From NCBI GenBank assembly GCA_012719085.1, contig JAAYBA010000369.1:1-34488 (forward strand): a stretch of 34,488 nt of DNA, given 5' to 3'. This document shows positions 19,491-28,058 of the stretch, one piece after another. The first letter of the stretch is position 1, and the number at the start of each line of letters is the position of its first letter. The DNA is from Planctomycetota bacterium. Its GTDB lineage: Bacteria; Planctomycetota; Phycisphaerae; Sedimentisphaerales; Anaerobacaceae. The notes under the pieces were generated by a model that was not told the DNA's origin, ran no database searches, and was given only the letters and a program-made list of their open reading frames with translations. The position numbers and the translations under genes are program-made.

Positions 19491-20732
19491 ATGACGAAGA
19501 GTCGCAGAGCGTTGACAGTCGCCGCCGCAGCCGTCACCATCGTAGTCCTCTTATCGAGCATTCTATCCGCCGCATCGGGCGTGGATTATCCGAATCCCAA
19601 GACCGACGCGAACGACATCAGCTTCTATCGCCCTCCGGCCCGCGATCGGTCGTATCCTGCGACGCCGTCGAGGGTGCGAAACGTCATCCTGCTAATCGGC
19701 GATGGCATGGGCCTCACCCAGGTGACGTTGGCCCGCGTGAAGGCCATGGGGTCCGAGGGCAAGCTCAACATGCAGCTTCTGCCCGTCCACGGCCTGATTC
19801 GCACGCACTCGGCGGATAAGCTCGTAACGGACTCAGCCGCCGCAGGCACCGCCTTGGCCTGCGGGATCAAGACGAAAAATGGAATGATCGGCATGGCCCC
19901 GGACGAGACGCCCCATTGCAGCATCCTGGAGGCTGCCAAGGACAAAGGGATGGCCACGGGTCTTGTGGCCACGTCCACGATTTCGCACGCCACGCCGGCC
20001 TCGTTCGGCTCGCATGTCAAGAGCCGTAAGATGGAACCCCAGATCGCCGAGCAGTTGATCGGCAATCGGATCAACGTCCTGTTCGCAGGCGGCCGCAAGT
20101 ACTTTCTGCCGCAATCGAACGCCGACAGCGGCCGAAAGGACGACCGAAACCTGATCATCGAGGCCGAGGAGGCCGGATACACCGTGATCGAGACGGCCAA
20201 TCAGTTGCGATGGGTCCACGGCCCTCGCGTGCTGGGTCTGTTCCAGCTCGACGGCCTGACAACGTTCGCCCCGGAGCCGATGCTGGCCGAGATGACCAAG
20301 AAGGCCATCGCCCTGCTCGATGAGACCGCGACGGATTCGCGCAAATACGGCCGAGGCTTCTTCCTCATGGTCGAGGGCAGTCAGATCGACTGGGCCTGCC
20401 ACGCCAACGACACGGCCACTTGCGTGCGGCAGACGCTGTTGTTCGACGAGGCCGTGCGTGCGGCGGTCGATTTCGCCCTGGCCGACGGACGGACCCTCGT
20501 AGTGGTCACCGCCGACCATGAAACCGGCGGCCTGACCATCCCCGACGGAGACCTCAAGGGCGGACAGGTCAAGGTGCACTGGTCGACCAAGGGACACAGC
20601 GCCGCCCCCGTGCCGGTCTATGCGATCGGGCCTCGCTCCGAGCTGTTCGGCGGGGTCTACGACAACACGGAAGTTCCGCAGAGGATCGCGGCGGCCCTCG
20701 GGATCAAGGCCTTCCCCCAGGCGAGGAAATGA
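19491..20732 (+). CDS. Exported alkaline phosphatase, PhoA family
   Basis: This 413-residue enzyme should release phosphate from organic esters in the periplasm or outside the cell. An N-terminal signal segment (ALTVAAAAVTIVVLLSSILSAASG) is followed by the catalytic set: GDGMG with D71, nucleophile Ser in VTDSAAAGTALACG (S115), ISHATPASF (H166), EGSQIDWACHAND, TADHETGGL and a C-terminal HSAAPVPV His. AAGGAG lies about 10 bases before the ATG. It begins 18 bases after comEC and its stop overlaps the next small gene, so the three may share a message. No Pho-box-like repeat is evident upstream. Confidence 0.95.
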   Translation: MTKSRRALTVAAAAVTIVVLLSSILSAASGVDYPNPKTDANDISFYRPPARDRSYPATPSRVRNVILLIGDGMGLTQVTLARVKAMGSEGKLNMQLLPVHGLIRTHSADKLVTDSAAAGTALACGIKTKNGMIGMAPDETPHCSILEAAKDKGMATGLVATSTISHATPASFGSHVKSRKMEPQIAEQLIGNRINVLFAGGRKYFLPQSNADSGRKDDRNLIIEAEEAGYTVIETANQLRWVHGPRVLGLFQLDGLTTFAPEPMLAEMTKKAIALLDETATDSRKYGRGFFLMVEGSQIDWACHANDTATCVRQTLLFDEAVRAAVDFALADGRTLVVVTADHETGGLTIPDGDLKGGQVKVHWSTKGHSAAPVPVYAIGPRSELFGGVYDNTEVPQRIAAALGIKAFPQARK

Positions 20733-20935
20733 CCGATCGATACGTCATTCGAATCGATGCCACAGAGTCGCCGGCCGTGCGCGTCGGCGATTCTGTGCGC
20801 AAGGGACAGAACCTGTGCGCAGGCACAAAGACGGGGATTTCACACGTCAGTCCCATCGCCGGCGTGGTGGAGGAGGTTCGCTTCGATCCGGCGCAGCACG
20901 AGTTCGTGATCTCGGTATCACCCGAAAAGGCTTAG
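20729..20935 (+). CDS. Small barrel-sandwich-like protein coupled to the phosphatase gene
   Basis: A 68-residue protein whose ATG overlaps the phosphatase stop in ATGA, a sign of translational coupling. The text AVRVGDSVRKGQNL, then ISHVSPIAGVVEEVRFD and EFVISVSPEK, has the two-hairpin layout of biotinyl/lipoyl-like or RnfC/NqrA-type barrel-sandwich domains. No lysine sits at the MKM-like tip, so cofactor attachment is unlikely. No signal peptide or membrane segment is present. Function unknown; it may be a stand-alone binding module. Confidence 0.7.
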   Translation: MTDRYVIRIDATESPAVRVGDSVRKGQNLCAGTKTGISHVSPIAGVVEEVRFDPAQHEFVISVSPEKA

Positions 20936-20960
20936 GCGGACCGCTGCCGGCCCGATGCGG

Positions 20961-21626
20961 CTATCGCATCCGGACGACAATCTCGACGCGTCGGTTCTTC
21001 GCCTTTCCGGCCGCCGTGGTGTTCGGCGCCAGCGGTCGGGCCGGGCCGCAACCGGCCGCACGAAGCTGGCTGGCGGGGATGCCCTGGGCCATCAGATACC
21101 GCGTCACCGACAGCGCCCGCTCGGCCGACAACTCCCAGTTGTCTTTCCACAGGTCCTTGGTCTTGGCGATGGGATCGGTGTCCGTGTGCCCGACGACATC
21201 GATCTCCTTGCCAGCGTACTTGGACTTCAGAACGCTCAGGATGTGATCGAGTTCGGCGCTGGTGGCGCTTTTCAGCTCGGCCTTACCCGACTCGAAGAGG
21301 ATCGTATTGGGCAGCGTCACCGTAATCGTCCCCGCCGCCGCATCAAAGGCCACATCGTAGCCCTCGCCGAAACCGGTCGCCTCGGCGGGCGTCTGGTTCA
21401 GTTCCTCGATCTGCCGGCGAAGATCGTCGATCGTCTGCTGGTCCAGGCTGATGCGCTGGGCAAGCTGCTGCTTCTCATTCTGGAGGTTCTCGAAACGCCC
21501 TTTGAGGTTCTGGTGCTCGACGTTGAGGTAGTCGTACTTCTTTTTGTAATCGGTGCAGCCGGAAACCAGAGACAACCCAACGAGCAACGTCAGCGGGACA
21601 ATCGCTTTGACTTTGAAAACCTGCAT
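20961..21626 (-). CDS. OmpA-family peptidoglycan-associated lipoprotein
   Basis: A 221-residue outer-envelope lipoprotein. The signal peptide ends in lipobox LVSGC. A heptad-rich segment (about 35-80, LKGRFENLQNEKQQLAQR) should form a coiled coil. From about 105 follows an OmpA/Pal/MotB-type domain with VVGHTDTDPI, LSAERALSVTRYL and NRRVEIVV, which binds peptidoglycan. It would tether the outer membrane to the cell wall. AAGGAGG sits 6 bases before the ATG at 21626. It is last in the minus-strand run that starts with argG and converges with the small gene at 20935, 25 bp away. Confidence 0.92.
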   Translation of the reverse strand: MQVFKVKAIVPLTLLVGLSLVSGCTDYKKKYDYLNVEHQNLKGRFENLQNEKQQLAQRISLDQQTIDDLRRQIEELNQTPAEATGFGEGYDVAFDAAAGTITVTLPNTILFESGKAELKSATSAELDHILSVLKSKYAGKEIDVVGHTDTDPIAKTKDLWKDNWELSAERALSVTRYLMAQGIPASQLRAAGCGPARPLAPNTTAAGKAKNRRVEIVVRMR

Positions 21627-21668
21627 TCGAGACCTCCTTGCAATCCCATGAACGCAACCACGCCCTCT

Positions 21669-22856
21669 TTAGTGTGAGAAAAGGAAGGCAAACTCCTTTA
21701 CGATCCGATCGTGAAGAATCATAACCGTAAAGACAGCGAAAGACAAGAATGGGCCGTAGGGAATCTGGCGAATTTTTTTGGAGACCATCTGAAACACCGC
21801 CCAGCCAAGCCCGAAGAACGGCGCGACGAAGAACGCTACGACCACCATGACCGGTCCGACCACGGCCCCGGCGGCCCCCATCAGGTGGACGTCGCCGAGC
21901 CCCATCGCCTCTTTGCCGAAGGCCAGGGTCCCCAGGACCCGCGTGGCCCAGACGACGGCGCAGCCGACGAAGTAGCCGAACAGACTGCCGAGGAACCCCG
22001 CCACCGCAGGGACCTCCAGAAGACCGGCCCACCATGCCGCGACCGCCCCCGGCCGGGTCAATACGGCGTTCGCCACGACCGCACCGACAACGATCGGCAC
22101 CAGAAAGGCGATCTCTCTGACGGCTTCGAGGCGATGGTTGAATTCGGGGTCGTCGGCAAATGGAAACGCCCCCTTCTCCACCTTCGGCTTCTCCTCGGCC
22201 GGCCCGGGCTTTTCATCCGATTCGGGCACCTCGTAGCTGTGCTTGAGCAGCCCCGTCTTCAGCAGGAGCAGGCCGACGGCCAGACCGCCCCCGGCCCCAA
22301 GCGCCAGTGCCCCGGTCGTCGGGGAGGCGACGGGAAGCAGGGAATACGTCCTGATGATCTCGGGATCGATCAAATACCCACCCACGGCCGAGCCGACGAA
22401 CCCGACCGCCGTGGCAAACCAGCAGATCGAAAGCGGGATGATCCAGAGCTCCAGGTCGATCCCGGAGCCGGCGATGAGGGCCGCCAGAAGGATCACATGG
22501 ACCAGGTAGACGAACCACCCGTCCGGCGCCTGCATCCCCTGCCGCAGGACCGTGTGAAAATAGACAAGATACAGTCCGAGAAAAACCAGCCCGGTAAGCA
22601 GCTCAACGACGAAGTAGCGAGGCGAGATCCGCGCACCGCAGTGGCGGCATCTGGCCCGTAGGACAAGCCACGAGATCAGCGGGATGTTGTCATAGAACCG
22701 GATGGGCTTGCCGCAGCCGGGACAGGCCGAGCCGGGGCTCACCAGCGACTTCTCACGCGGCAGGCGATAGATCACCACGTTCAGAAAGCTGCCGATGCAG
22801 CAGCCGAACGCAAAGGTGAACGCACTGATGATCCATTCCTGTGCCGGCACGGCCAT
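21669..22856 (-). CDS. Prepilin peptidase (A24 family)
   Basis: This membrane aspartyl protease cleaves, and usually methylates, type IV prepilin-like leader peptides. The start reads [18 protein letters not shown], followed by the zinc Cys pairs CPGCG and CRHCG. The two catalytic aspartates are in [12 protein letters not shown] and [13 protein letters not shown] (His replaces the common Lys of GDVKL). At 395 residues it is about 100 longer than typical; the extra part lies between the two aspartate regions and includes a charged loop ([19 protein letters not shown]). Context suggests a role for pseudopili in secretion or, with comEC nearby, DNA uptake. Start ATG at 22856 with a weak ribosome site. 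Confidence 0.93.
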   Translation of the reverse strand: MAVPAQEWIISAFTFAFGCCIGSFLNVVIYRLPREKSLVSPGSACPGCGKPIRFYDNIPLISWLVLRARCRHCGARISPRYFVVELLTGLVFLGLYLVYFHTVLRQGMQAPDGWFVYLVHVILLAALIAGSGIDLELWIIPLSICWFATAVGFVGSAVGGYLIDPEIIRTYSLLPVASPTTGALALGAGGGLAVGLLLLKTGLLKHSYEVPESDEKPGPAEEKPKVEKGAFPFADDPEFNHRLEAVREIAFLVPIVVGAVVANAVLTRPGAVAAWWAGLLEVPAVAGFLGSLFGYFVGCAVVWATRVLGTLAFGKEAMGLGDVHLMGAAGAVVGPVMVVVAFFVAPFFGLGWAVFQMVSKKIRQIPYGPFLSFAVFTVMILHDRIVKEFAFLFSH

Positions 22857-22895
22857 CCATTCCCATTCATCATGCTCTATTGTTCAGCACCTATG

Positions 22896-23282
22896 CTATT
22901 TTCCCAACCTCAGGGAGATCCGGGCTGTCTTGCGAAAGAAGGTGCAAAGCCGTCTCGTCTCGACGGCAGATTCCTTGTCCGCGGATTCGCCTGGATAGCG
23001 AAACGCCACGGCGAAATCTGAGAGGTAGGCAAGGTCCTCGCGGAATATCTCCCAATTAGGTTCAAGCCCAAGGACCTTCTCCAGCAAGGCAACCAGATCG
23101 TGAGTCTTGCCGAAGGTGATCTCCGCTTCACACAAACGGGCTTTGATATACTTCTCCGCACATTGCTGATAGTGAAAACAGATGCCGTCATAGTTGGGGT
23201 TCTTCCTCACTCGGCTTTCTCGCTGCGCGGTAGCAAAATCCGCCTCGGCCTTGGCCACCCATTCAGCGGACATCGGCTTCAT
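22896..23282 (-). CDS. HEPN-domain protein, MNT-associated
   Basis: A 128-residue HEPN protein that overlaps the preceding MNT gene by 20 bases. The family core is clear: EWVAKAEADFATAQ, CFHYQQCAEKYIKARL (35-50) and THDLVALLEKV (60-70). It lacks any Rx4-6H ribonuclease motif and the RX4HXY of HepT-type toxins, so it resembles the non-nuclease HI0074-like partners of minimal nucleotidyltransferases. It probably forms a complex with, and may be modified by, the MNT protein. A GAAGGA lies about 10 bases before the ATG. Gap to the prepilin peptidase gene is 39 bp. Confidence 0.88.
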   Translation of the reverse strand: MKPMSAEWVAKAEADFATAQRESRVRKNPNYDGICFHYQQCAEKYIKARLCEAEITFGKTHDLVALLEKVLGLEPNWEIFREDLAYLSDFAVAFRYPGESADKESAVETRRLCTFFRKTARISLRLGK

Positions 23283-23583
23283 AAAGCACTTGTCCTTCCC
23301 GGAGGATTTCTTCCATGAAACAGTCGCCCATCGTGATTCGCTGATGCACTTTTTCCGGCGTCCTGATGAGAATGTCGACAGGAAACGGCGGCCGTAATCT
23401 CATCCGGATTTCTACCGATTTGTCGACACTCCTGCCTTCAAACGGCCCGATGACCAGTAAGTCGACATCCGAATCATCGGTGGCGAGTCCTTGCGCGTAG
23501 GAACCGAACAGTATGACCCGTTCAGCGTGGAACTGCTCACCGATTTGTCTGCCGAACTCCCTTATCGCGTTCATCGCCACCAT
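23263..23583 (-). CDS. Minimal nucleotidyltransferase (MNT), antitoxin-like
   Basis: A 106-residue nucleotidyltransferase of the type paired with HEPN proteins; MntA-type members transfer AMP to tyrosines of the HEPN partner. The motif GSYAQG (G27, S28) is followed by DSDVD (D39, D41), and the third metal Asp is in PVDIL (D70), so the active site is complete. I chose ATG 23583, with AGGTG upstream. A GTG at 23592 directly abuts the stop of the gene before it, and an ATG at 23574 is also possible. The 3' end overlaps the HEPN gene. Confidence 0.9.
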   Translation of the reverse strand: MVAMNAIREFGRQIGEQFHAERVILFGSYAQGLATDDSDVDLLVIGPFEGRSVDKSVEIRMRLRPPFPVDILIRTPEKVHQRITMGDCFMEEILREGQVLYEADVR

Positions 23584-23592
23584 GACTGACAC

Positions 23593-24108
23593 CTACGCTG
23601 GCTGATTACGAACATAATTTACGAAGAACTCTCCCAATCGAGCCAGGAATTCGACGAAGTCCTTTTTGAAGATACAGACATCAAAATCGACCACCCCTGC
23701 CCGCGTTTCGTTCCACAATCGAAAATGTGCGTTTTCACCCAACGTCAGTTCGATATTGGCGTGAGCGATAGCATTCCTCATCTTTCTAATAAAGGTCTTG
23801 TTGCCTGGAGGAACAGTGGGGGCTGTAAAGGCAAAGCCCTGCTGTAGATCACCCGGCAAGGTTCCATAATCAAACCCGTCGATAAGCTCTCTCGGATAGA
23901 CCAACAATACATATGCGGTCATCAGGATCGTAGCCTGATTGTCCAGCACAAAGTTCGCATTCTCGGTCCAGCCATGATCACGGAGGAAACTGCCCAGTAC
24001 ACGCTTTTCCGGCTCCATGCCGCTATGGATCTTCCCTGACATAGCAAACAGGAACTTGGCTGTCCAGTAGCCCCACTCGACGATTTCTCGTTCGTCCCGA
24101 CCATTCAT
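23593..24108 (-). CDS. HEPN-like protein with Rx4H motif
   Basis: A 171-residue protein without a family I can name firmly. Helical character and RKMRNAIAHANIEL (R111 to H116, an Rx4H) match the catalytic signature of HEPN ribonucleases, resembling pEK499_p136-like members. The C-terminal part (FRLWNETRAGVVDFDVCIFKKDFVEFLARLGEFF) reads like the common ending of such proteins. Its TAG is immediately followed by the possible GTG of the MNT gene, and it begins 34 bp after argG. I infer a toxin-like or defence-related RNase, unproven. Confidence 0.72.
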   Translation of the reverse strand: MNGRDEREIVEWGYWTAKFLFAMSGKIHSGMEPEKRVLGSFLRDHGWTENANFVLDNQATILMTAYVLLVYPRELIDGFDYGTLPGDLQQGFAFTAPTVPPGNKTFIRKMRNAIAHANIELTLGENAHFRLWNETRAGVVDFDVCIFKKDFVEFLARLGEFFVNYVRNQPA

Positions 24109-24142
24109 TTGAGCCTTTGCCCTTCCTACCTACAGCGGTGGC

Positions 24143-25381
24143 TCACTTGGTCGACTTGCCGTTGCCTCTGCGATTGACGATACCAGCGACCTTCATCGGC
24201 AAGCCGAACAGCCGAATGAAGCCCTTCGCATCGGTCGGATCGTATTCGGCGCCCATTGTGAAGCTGGCCAGGTCCGCCTGGTAGAGGCTGTGCGGACTCT
24301 TCATGCCGGCCAGCGTGCAGCGGCCTTTGAACAGCTTGACCCGGACGTCGCCCGTGACACTGCGTTGGGTGACGTTGATGAAAGCATCGAGCGCCTCGCG
24401 AAGCGGGCTGAACCACTGGCCGTAATAGACCAGCTCGGCGTATTTCAGCGCCACCTGCTGCTTGTAGTGCATCGTCTCCCGCTCCATCGTGAGGCTTTCC
24501 ATCGCCGCGTGCGCCGTCATCAGGATCGTGCCGCCGGGCGTCTCGTAGACGCCGCGCGATTTCATACCGACCAGGCGGTTCTCCACGACATCCACCTGGC
24601 CGACCGCGTGCCGGCCACCGATGTCGTTGAGTGCCTCGATCATCTTGACGCCGCTGGTCAGCTTGCCGTCGAGCTTGACGGGGACCCCTTCGTGGAAACC
24701 GATGGTGACGTAATCGGGCTTGTCGGGGGTCTGGCTGACCGGCTGCGACATGACGAACAGCTCGTCCTTCGGCTCATTGGCCGGGTCTTCGAGGTCTGCG
24801 CCCTCGTGGCTGATGTGCCAGAGATTGCGGTCGCGGGAGTAGATCTTCTTCTTGCTCTGCTCGATGGGGATATTGTGCTTCTTGGCGTAGTCAACCGCCG
24901 CCTCCCGGCTGGTCAGCTTGAATTTCGGGTCCTTCCACGGCGCAACGATCTCCAGCGTCGGATCCAGGGCCATGAAGGTCAGCTCGAAGCGGACCTGGTC
25001 GTTGCCCTTGCCCGTAGCGCCGTGGGCGACGGCGGTCGCCTTCTCGGCGTGGGCAACCTCCACCTGATGCCTGGCGATCAGAGGCCGGGCGATGCTGGTG
25101 CCCAGCAGATAGCCGTTCTCGTAGACGGCGCCGCTCTTGAGCATCGGCCAGAGGTAGTCCTCGACGAACTCCCGACGCAGGTCCTTGACCACGCACTTGC
25201 TGGCTCCGCTGGCCAGGGCCTTCTTCTTGATGCCCGCCAGCTCGTCGCCCTGGCCCAGTTCGGCGGCAAAGGCGATGACGTCGTACCCATACGTTTCCCG
25301 CAGCCAGGGCAGGATCACGCTCGTATCGAGCCCGCCACTGTATGCCAACACCACTTTCTGCTGCTGTTGCTTCTTCGCCAT
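24143..25381 (-). CDS. argG: Argininosuccinate synthase
   Basis: ArgG joins citrulline and aspartate with ATP to make argininosuccinate in arginine biosynthesis. The 412-residue protein opens with the ATP-pyrophosphatase P-loop [11 protein letters not shown] and continues with [15 protein letters not shown] and the usual [12 protein letters not shown] region. The ATG at 25381 is supported by the conserved N-terminus, a GGGGAT ribosome site and a promoter just upstream; the frame is open 107 codons further, through repeat DNA, and that part is not protein-like. It heads a closely spaced run of six genes on this strand. No ARG-box-like operator was recognised. Confidence 0.97.
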   Translation of the reverse strand: MAKKQQQQKVVLAYSGGLDTSVILPWLRETYGYDVIAFAAELGQGDELAGIKKKALASGASKCVVKDLRREFVEDYLWPMLKSGAVYENGYLLGTSIARPLIARHQVEVAHAEKATAVAHGATGKGNDQVRFELTFMALDPTLEIVAPWKDPKFKLTSREAAVDYAKKHNIPIEQSKKKIYSRDRNLWHISHEGADLEDPANEPKDELFVMSQPVSQTPDKPDYVTIGFHEGVPVKLDGKLTSGVKMIEALNDIGGRHAVGQVDVVENRLVGMKSRGVYETPGGTILMTAHAAMESLTMERETMHYKQQVALKYAELVYYGQWFSPLREALDAFINVTQRSVTGDVRVKLFKGRCTLAGMKSPHSLYQADLASFTMGAEYDPTDAKGFIRLFGLPMKVAGIVNRRGNGKSTK

Positions 25382-25420
25382 AGCGGTATCCCCAAAACGC
25401 CAAGAATCTCGAAAACGCAG

Positions 25421-25449
25421 ATTATACGCGCACGCCGGGTGCGATTCAA
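25421..25449 (-). promoter_or_regulatory. argG promoter
   Basis: On the minus strand TTGAAT (25449-25444) and a perfect TATAAT (25426-25421) are separated by 17 bases. The expected start near 25414 gives a 5' leader of about 33 bases before the argG ATG at 25381. Downstream genes with short gaps may depend on it. Confidence 0.65.
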
Positions 25450-25479
25450 CGGAATATCGGGCAAGCAGAGCAAGGGGGC

Positions 25480-25713
25480 GCACTTCACGTTTGTAGGTAG
25501 GTTCCTGCCAAGTCCAGGAGGGGATCCTGTCATTTCGACCAAGAGCTTGCCCTGAGCGAAGTCGAATGGGGCGAAGCCCGCACGGAGAAATCTGGCCGAG
25601 GATACGGCAATGTCCCATTCGCAGCCAGATTCCTCCACTGCGCTGCGCTCCGGTCGGAATGACAAAGTCGATTGCAGTACCCCCGTGAATATCTGCCCAC
25701 AAACGTGAAGTGC
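25480..25713. repeat. MITE-like element with nested inverted repeats
   Basis: The gap 25382-25741 holds the argG promoter and this 234-bp structure. The outer inverted repeat GCACTTCACGTTTGT is at 25480-25494 and, complemented, at 25699-25713. Inside lies a second imperfect hairpin (25529-25663) with ends GTCATTTCG and CGGAATGAC, related to the repeat at 11049-11145. The 10-mer CAAGCAGAGC occurs at 25462-25471 and 25713-25722, so it flanks the element, though the left copy is eight bases from the inverted repeat. No transposase is encoded. Confidence 0.7.
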
Positions 25714-25741
25714 AAGCAGAGCGTGGGCGTCGCCGGGGCCT

Positions 25742-26065
25742 TCAGACGGCGCATTCGCCGGGGGATCTTGCCGACCAGTCCTCAGGCAAGCCTCCACGCC
25801 GGGTGCGGGCGTAATGGAAGTACAGCAAGAGGTCCGTCGCCACGAGGACCATGTTCAGGGCATACAGCACGATGATCCAGTCGAAGGCGTGCAGGGTCTT
25901 GTAGAGGACGCCGTTGAGATAGCCGAAGCAGACGATCCCCATGAACAGCGGGCTCTTGCCCTCGACCTTCTTCGTACGCAGTGATTTGGCGATCGAAATC
26001 GGCCAGCTCACACCGAAACAGACCAGCATGATCGCTTCGAACACGGACATATCCAGATGCTCCAC
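25742..26065 (-). CDS. SemiSWEET/PQ-loop-like small membrane protein
   Basis: A 107-residue protein with three predicted membrane segments (FEAIMLVCFGVSWPISIAK, FMGIVCFGYLNGVLYKT, WIIVLYALNMVLVATDLLL). SWPISIAKSLRTKKVEGKSPLF resembles the PQ-loop layout of SemiSWEET sugar transporters, with WP in place of PQ. Such half-transporters work as dimers; transport of a sugar is an inference. The GTG at 26065 has GGGGGAGGG about 8 bases upstream; an ATG at 26050 is the alternative. It lies downstream of the DUF1080 lipoprotein gene on the same strand. Confidence 0.75.
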   Translation of the reverse strand: MEHLDMSVFEAIMLVCFGVSWPISIAKSLRTKKVEGKSPLFMGIVCFGYLNGVLYKTLHAFDWIIVLYALNMVLVATDLLLYFHYARTRRGGLPEDWSARSPGECAV

Positions 26066-26177
26066 GTCGTACCCTCCCCCAGCCCCCGATGTGCCATTGC
26101 GCCGGGTGTCCCGATGGACCCACGGGACACCCGGCGCCGGAATCTCTGTCTCATCCCGCCGGCAAAACCGCCACGGA

Positions 26178-26867
26178 TCAGATTTCCTTGATCTTCATGT
26201 TGCGGAAGTAGATCGGAGCGCCCGCGTGCTTGCCCTGGAGCCCGATGTTGCCGTGCGTGGGCAACTCCGCAAACGGTGTGCTCAGCCACGACGGAATCTC
26301 GCTGCCGTCCGGGTTCGTCTTGGCGCTGGTCCACAGGGCCATGTTCATCACCGAAACCATCTCGCCGTTGATCATGACGTAGATCATCTGGTCGTGGCAG
26401 GTGATGGTCATACGGTTCCACTCGCCCGGCTTCTTGACCATGCTCTTGGTCGGCGCCAAATGGCCGAAGATCGCCCCGCACTGCCAGGTGCCCGGACTGT
26501 TGGCCCATTGCTCGGCGAAATCGTCGGCGATCTGGATCTCGACCGAATTGGGAATCCAGTTCTGCATGTCGGTGCAGTAGACGATCACACCGCTGTTGGT
26601 GCCTTCGGCCGTCTTGAACTCCAGGTCGATCACGAAGTTGTCATAGTCTTTCTTGGTCCAAATCGCCTCGTCCTTGCTGGCCGTCAGCACACCGTCTTCG
26701 AACGTCCAGACGCCGTCCGGGTAAATCGCATCGGACAGATCGGGGGCGAACAGGTCGTTCCACGAGCCGACCTTCGGGTGCGTCTTGGGCGGAACCGAGA
26801 GGTTCCGACTGCACGAGCTCAGCAAAAGACTGCAACCGACCACCGCCAACACCACTGCCTTGTTCAT
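26178..26867 (-). CDS. DUF1080 (3-keto-disaccharide hydrolase-like) lipoprotein
   Basis: A 229-residue exported lipoprotein: signal VVLAVVGCSLLLSSC with the lipobox Cys, then a jelly-roll DUF1080 domain. Typical phrases are WNDLF near the start, GVWTFEDGVLTAS, NFVIDLEFKT, NSGVIVYC, EWNRMTITCHDQMIYVMING and the ending GNIGLQGKHAGAPIYFRNMKIKEI. Relatives, very numerous in Planctomycetota, include hydrolases and lyases acting on 3-keto-glycosides, but others are unassigned. The ATG at 26867 has GGAGCAAGAA in front and gives a proper signal peptide. Confidence 0.92.
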   Translation of the reverse strand: MNKAVVLAVVGCSLLLSSCSRNLSVPPKTHPKVGSWNDLFAPDLSDAIYPDGVWTFEDGVLTASKDEAIWTKKDYDNFVIDLEFKTAEGTNSGVIVYCTDMQNWIPNSVEIQIADDFAEQWANSPGTWQCGAIFGHLAPTKSMVKKPGEWNRMTITCHDQMIYVMINGEMVSVMNMALWTSAKTNPDGSEIPSWLSTPFAELPTHGNIGLQGKHAGAPIYFRNMKIKEI

Positions 26868-26998
26868 TTCTTGCTCCTTCAGAAAGACCGATACTTGCCG
26901 CGATTCGTCGCCCTGTGACGCGAACCGGCGGAGCATTCTACACCACGGACGTCGCAACGGCCAGCGCCAACCCTCTCATTCGCCTGCGGCCCGACCGG

Positions 26999-27856
26999 TC
27001 ACGTTCGGACGCTGCGCACGGTCTCGAAGGCAATGGCCGCAAGGATGACCGAGCCGCCGGCCACGGTGCGAAACGACAGGGTCTCGTCGTGGATCAGGTA
27101 GCCCAGCACCGCCGCATAGAACGGCAGAAGCGTCGCGATGATCCCGACCGTCTTGGCGCTGAGATGCTTGAAGCTGGCCGAGAACAGGGTGTGCGGAACC
27201 GCCGTGAAGACCACGCCCAGCAGGAGCAACAGCCCCCCCGTGCCGGGCGCCCAGGGCACCCGATCGACGAGCAGCCACGGCAGCAGCACCAGGCCCGTCA
27301 CCAGCATCTGCCAGAACATCAGAACGCTGCTGGTGTACTGATGGACGTACTTGCGGGTCAGCAGGTTGCGGGCCATGAAGAACAGGCCCGAGACCACGCC
27401 CAGCACAATCCCCTGCGTCGTCGTGTCCGACAGGCTCAGCGTGGGCGTCATGATGAGGATCCCGACGAAGACGGCGACCGCCAGAGCGATGTCGCTCTTC
27501 CGCAGCCGCTCCGAGAAGACGAACGGCTCGATGATCGCGGTGAGGATCGGATAGGTGTGCAGGGCCAGGATTCCCACCGCCGCCGTGGAGACCTTCAGCG
27601 CCTTGAAGTAGGTCAGCCAGTGGGCGCACAGCAGCAGTCCGAGCGTGACCATCAATACGTAGTGTCGGCCCCCGTTGGCCCCAAGCGGCCTCTTGAGAAC
27701 GACCAGCATGGCCAGCAGCGCCGCCGCCCCGATCAGCGATCGCAGGCAGATGATGTGCGGCACGGGCAGCGCAACGCCCTTGGCGAACATGGCCGTGCCG
27801 CCCCACATCAGGACGGCGACGTTGAGTTGAATCAGATTGATCTGTCTGGGCTGCAT
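26999..27856 (-). CDS. EamA/DMT-family transporter
   Basis: A 285-residue inner-membrane protein of the drug/metabolite transporter superfamily with about ten hydrophobic segments in two EamA repeats. The first opens LNVAVLMWGGTAMFAKG and the second GIVLGVVSGLFFMARNLLTRK. The C-terminal repeat ends IATLLPFYAAVLGYLIHDETLSFRTVAGGSVILAA, typical of the family. Substrate cannot be deduced. It is divergent from the GH32 gene across a 202-bp region. Confidence 0.93.
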   Translation of the reverse strand: MQPRQINLIQLNVAVLMWGGTAMFAKGVALPVPHIICLRSLIGAAALLAMLVVLKRPLGANGGRHYVLMVTLGLLLCAHWLTYFKALKVSTAAVGILALHTYPILTAIIEPFVFSERLRKSDIALAVAVFVGILIMTPTLSLSDTTTQGIVLGVVSGLFFMARNLLTRKYVHQYTSSVLMFWQMLVTGLVLLPWLLVDRVPWAPGTGGLLLLLGVVFTAVPHTLFSASFKHLSAKTVGIIATLLPFYAAVLGYLIHDETLSFRTVAGGSVILAAIAFETVRSVRT

Positions 27857-27955
27857 ATTATGTCACGAGACCCGTTATGCTCCAAACAACCGACAAAAAC
27901 AAGGACCAAATCACTCGTCGCCGCTCGACGGCGGCGATTCGGCGGGGGCAGAGAC

Positions 27956-27984
27956 TTGCTCCCAGCGGCAAAACCCCCCATAAT
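27956..27984 (+). promoter_or_regulatory. Candidate promoter of the GH32 gene
   Basis: TTGCTC (27956-27961) and CATAAT (27979-27984) are spaced by 17 bases, about 75 bases ahead of the ATG at 28059. The -10 box is one mismatch from consensus and the -35 box is weak. Just upstream, CCGCTCGACGGCGGCG and neighbouring GC-rich sequence could fold but no operator is recognised. Confidence 0.4.
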
Positions 27985-28058
27985 CCAGATGTGCGAGCCG
28001 TGCAATCGGTCCGACGAAGATGGTGCAAACGACGCAAGAAGAAGGAAAGGGCGCTCCC

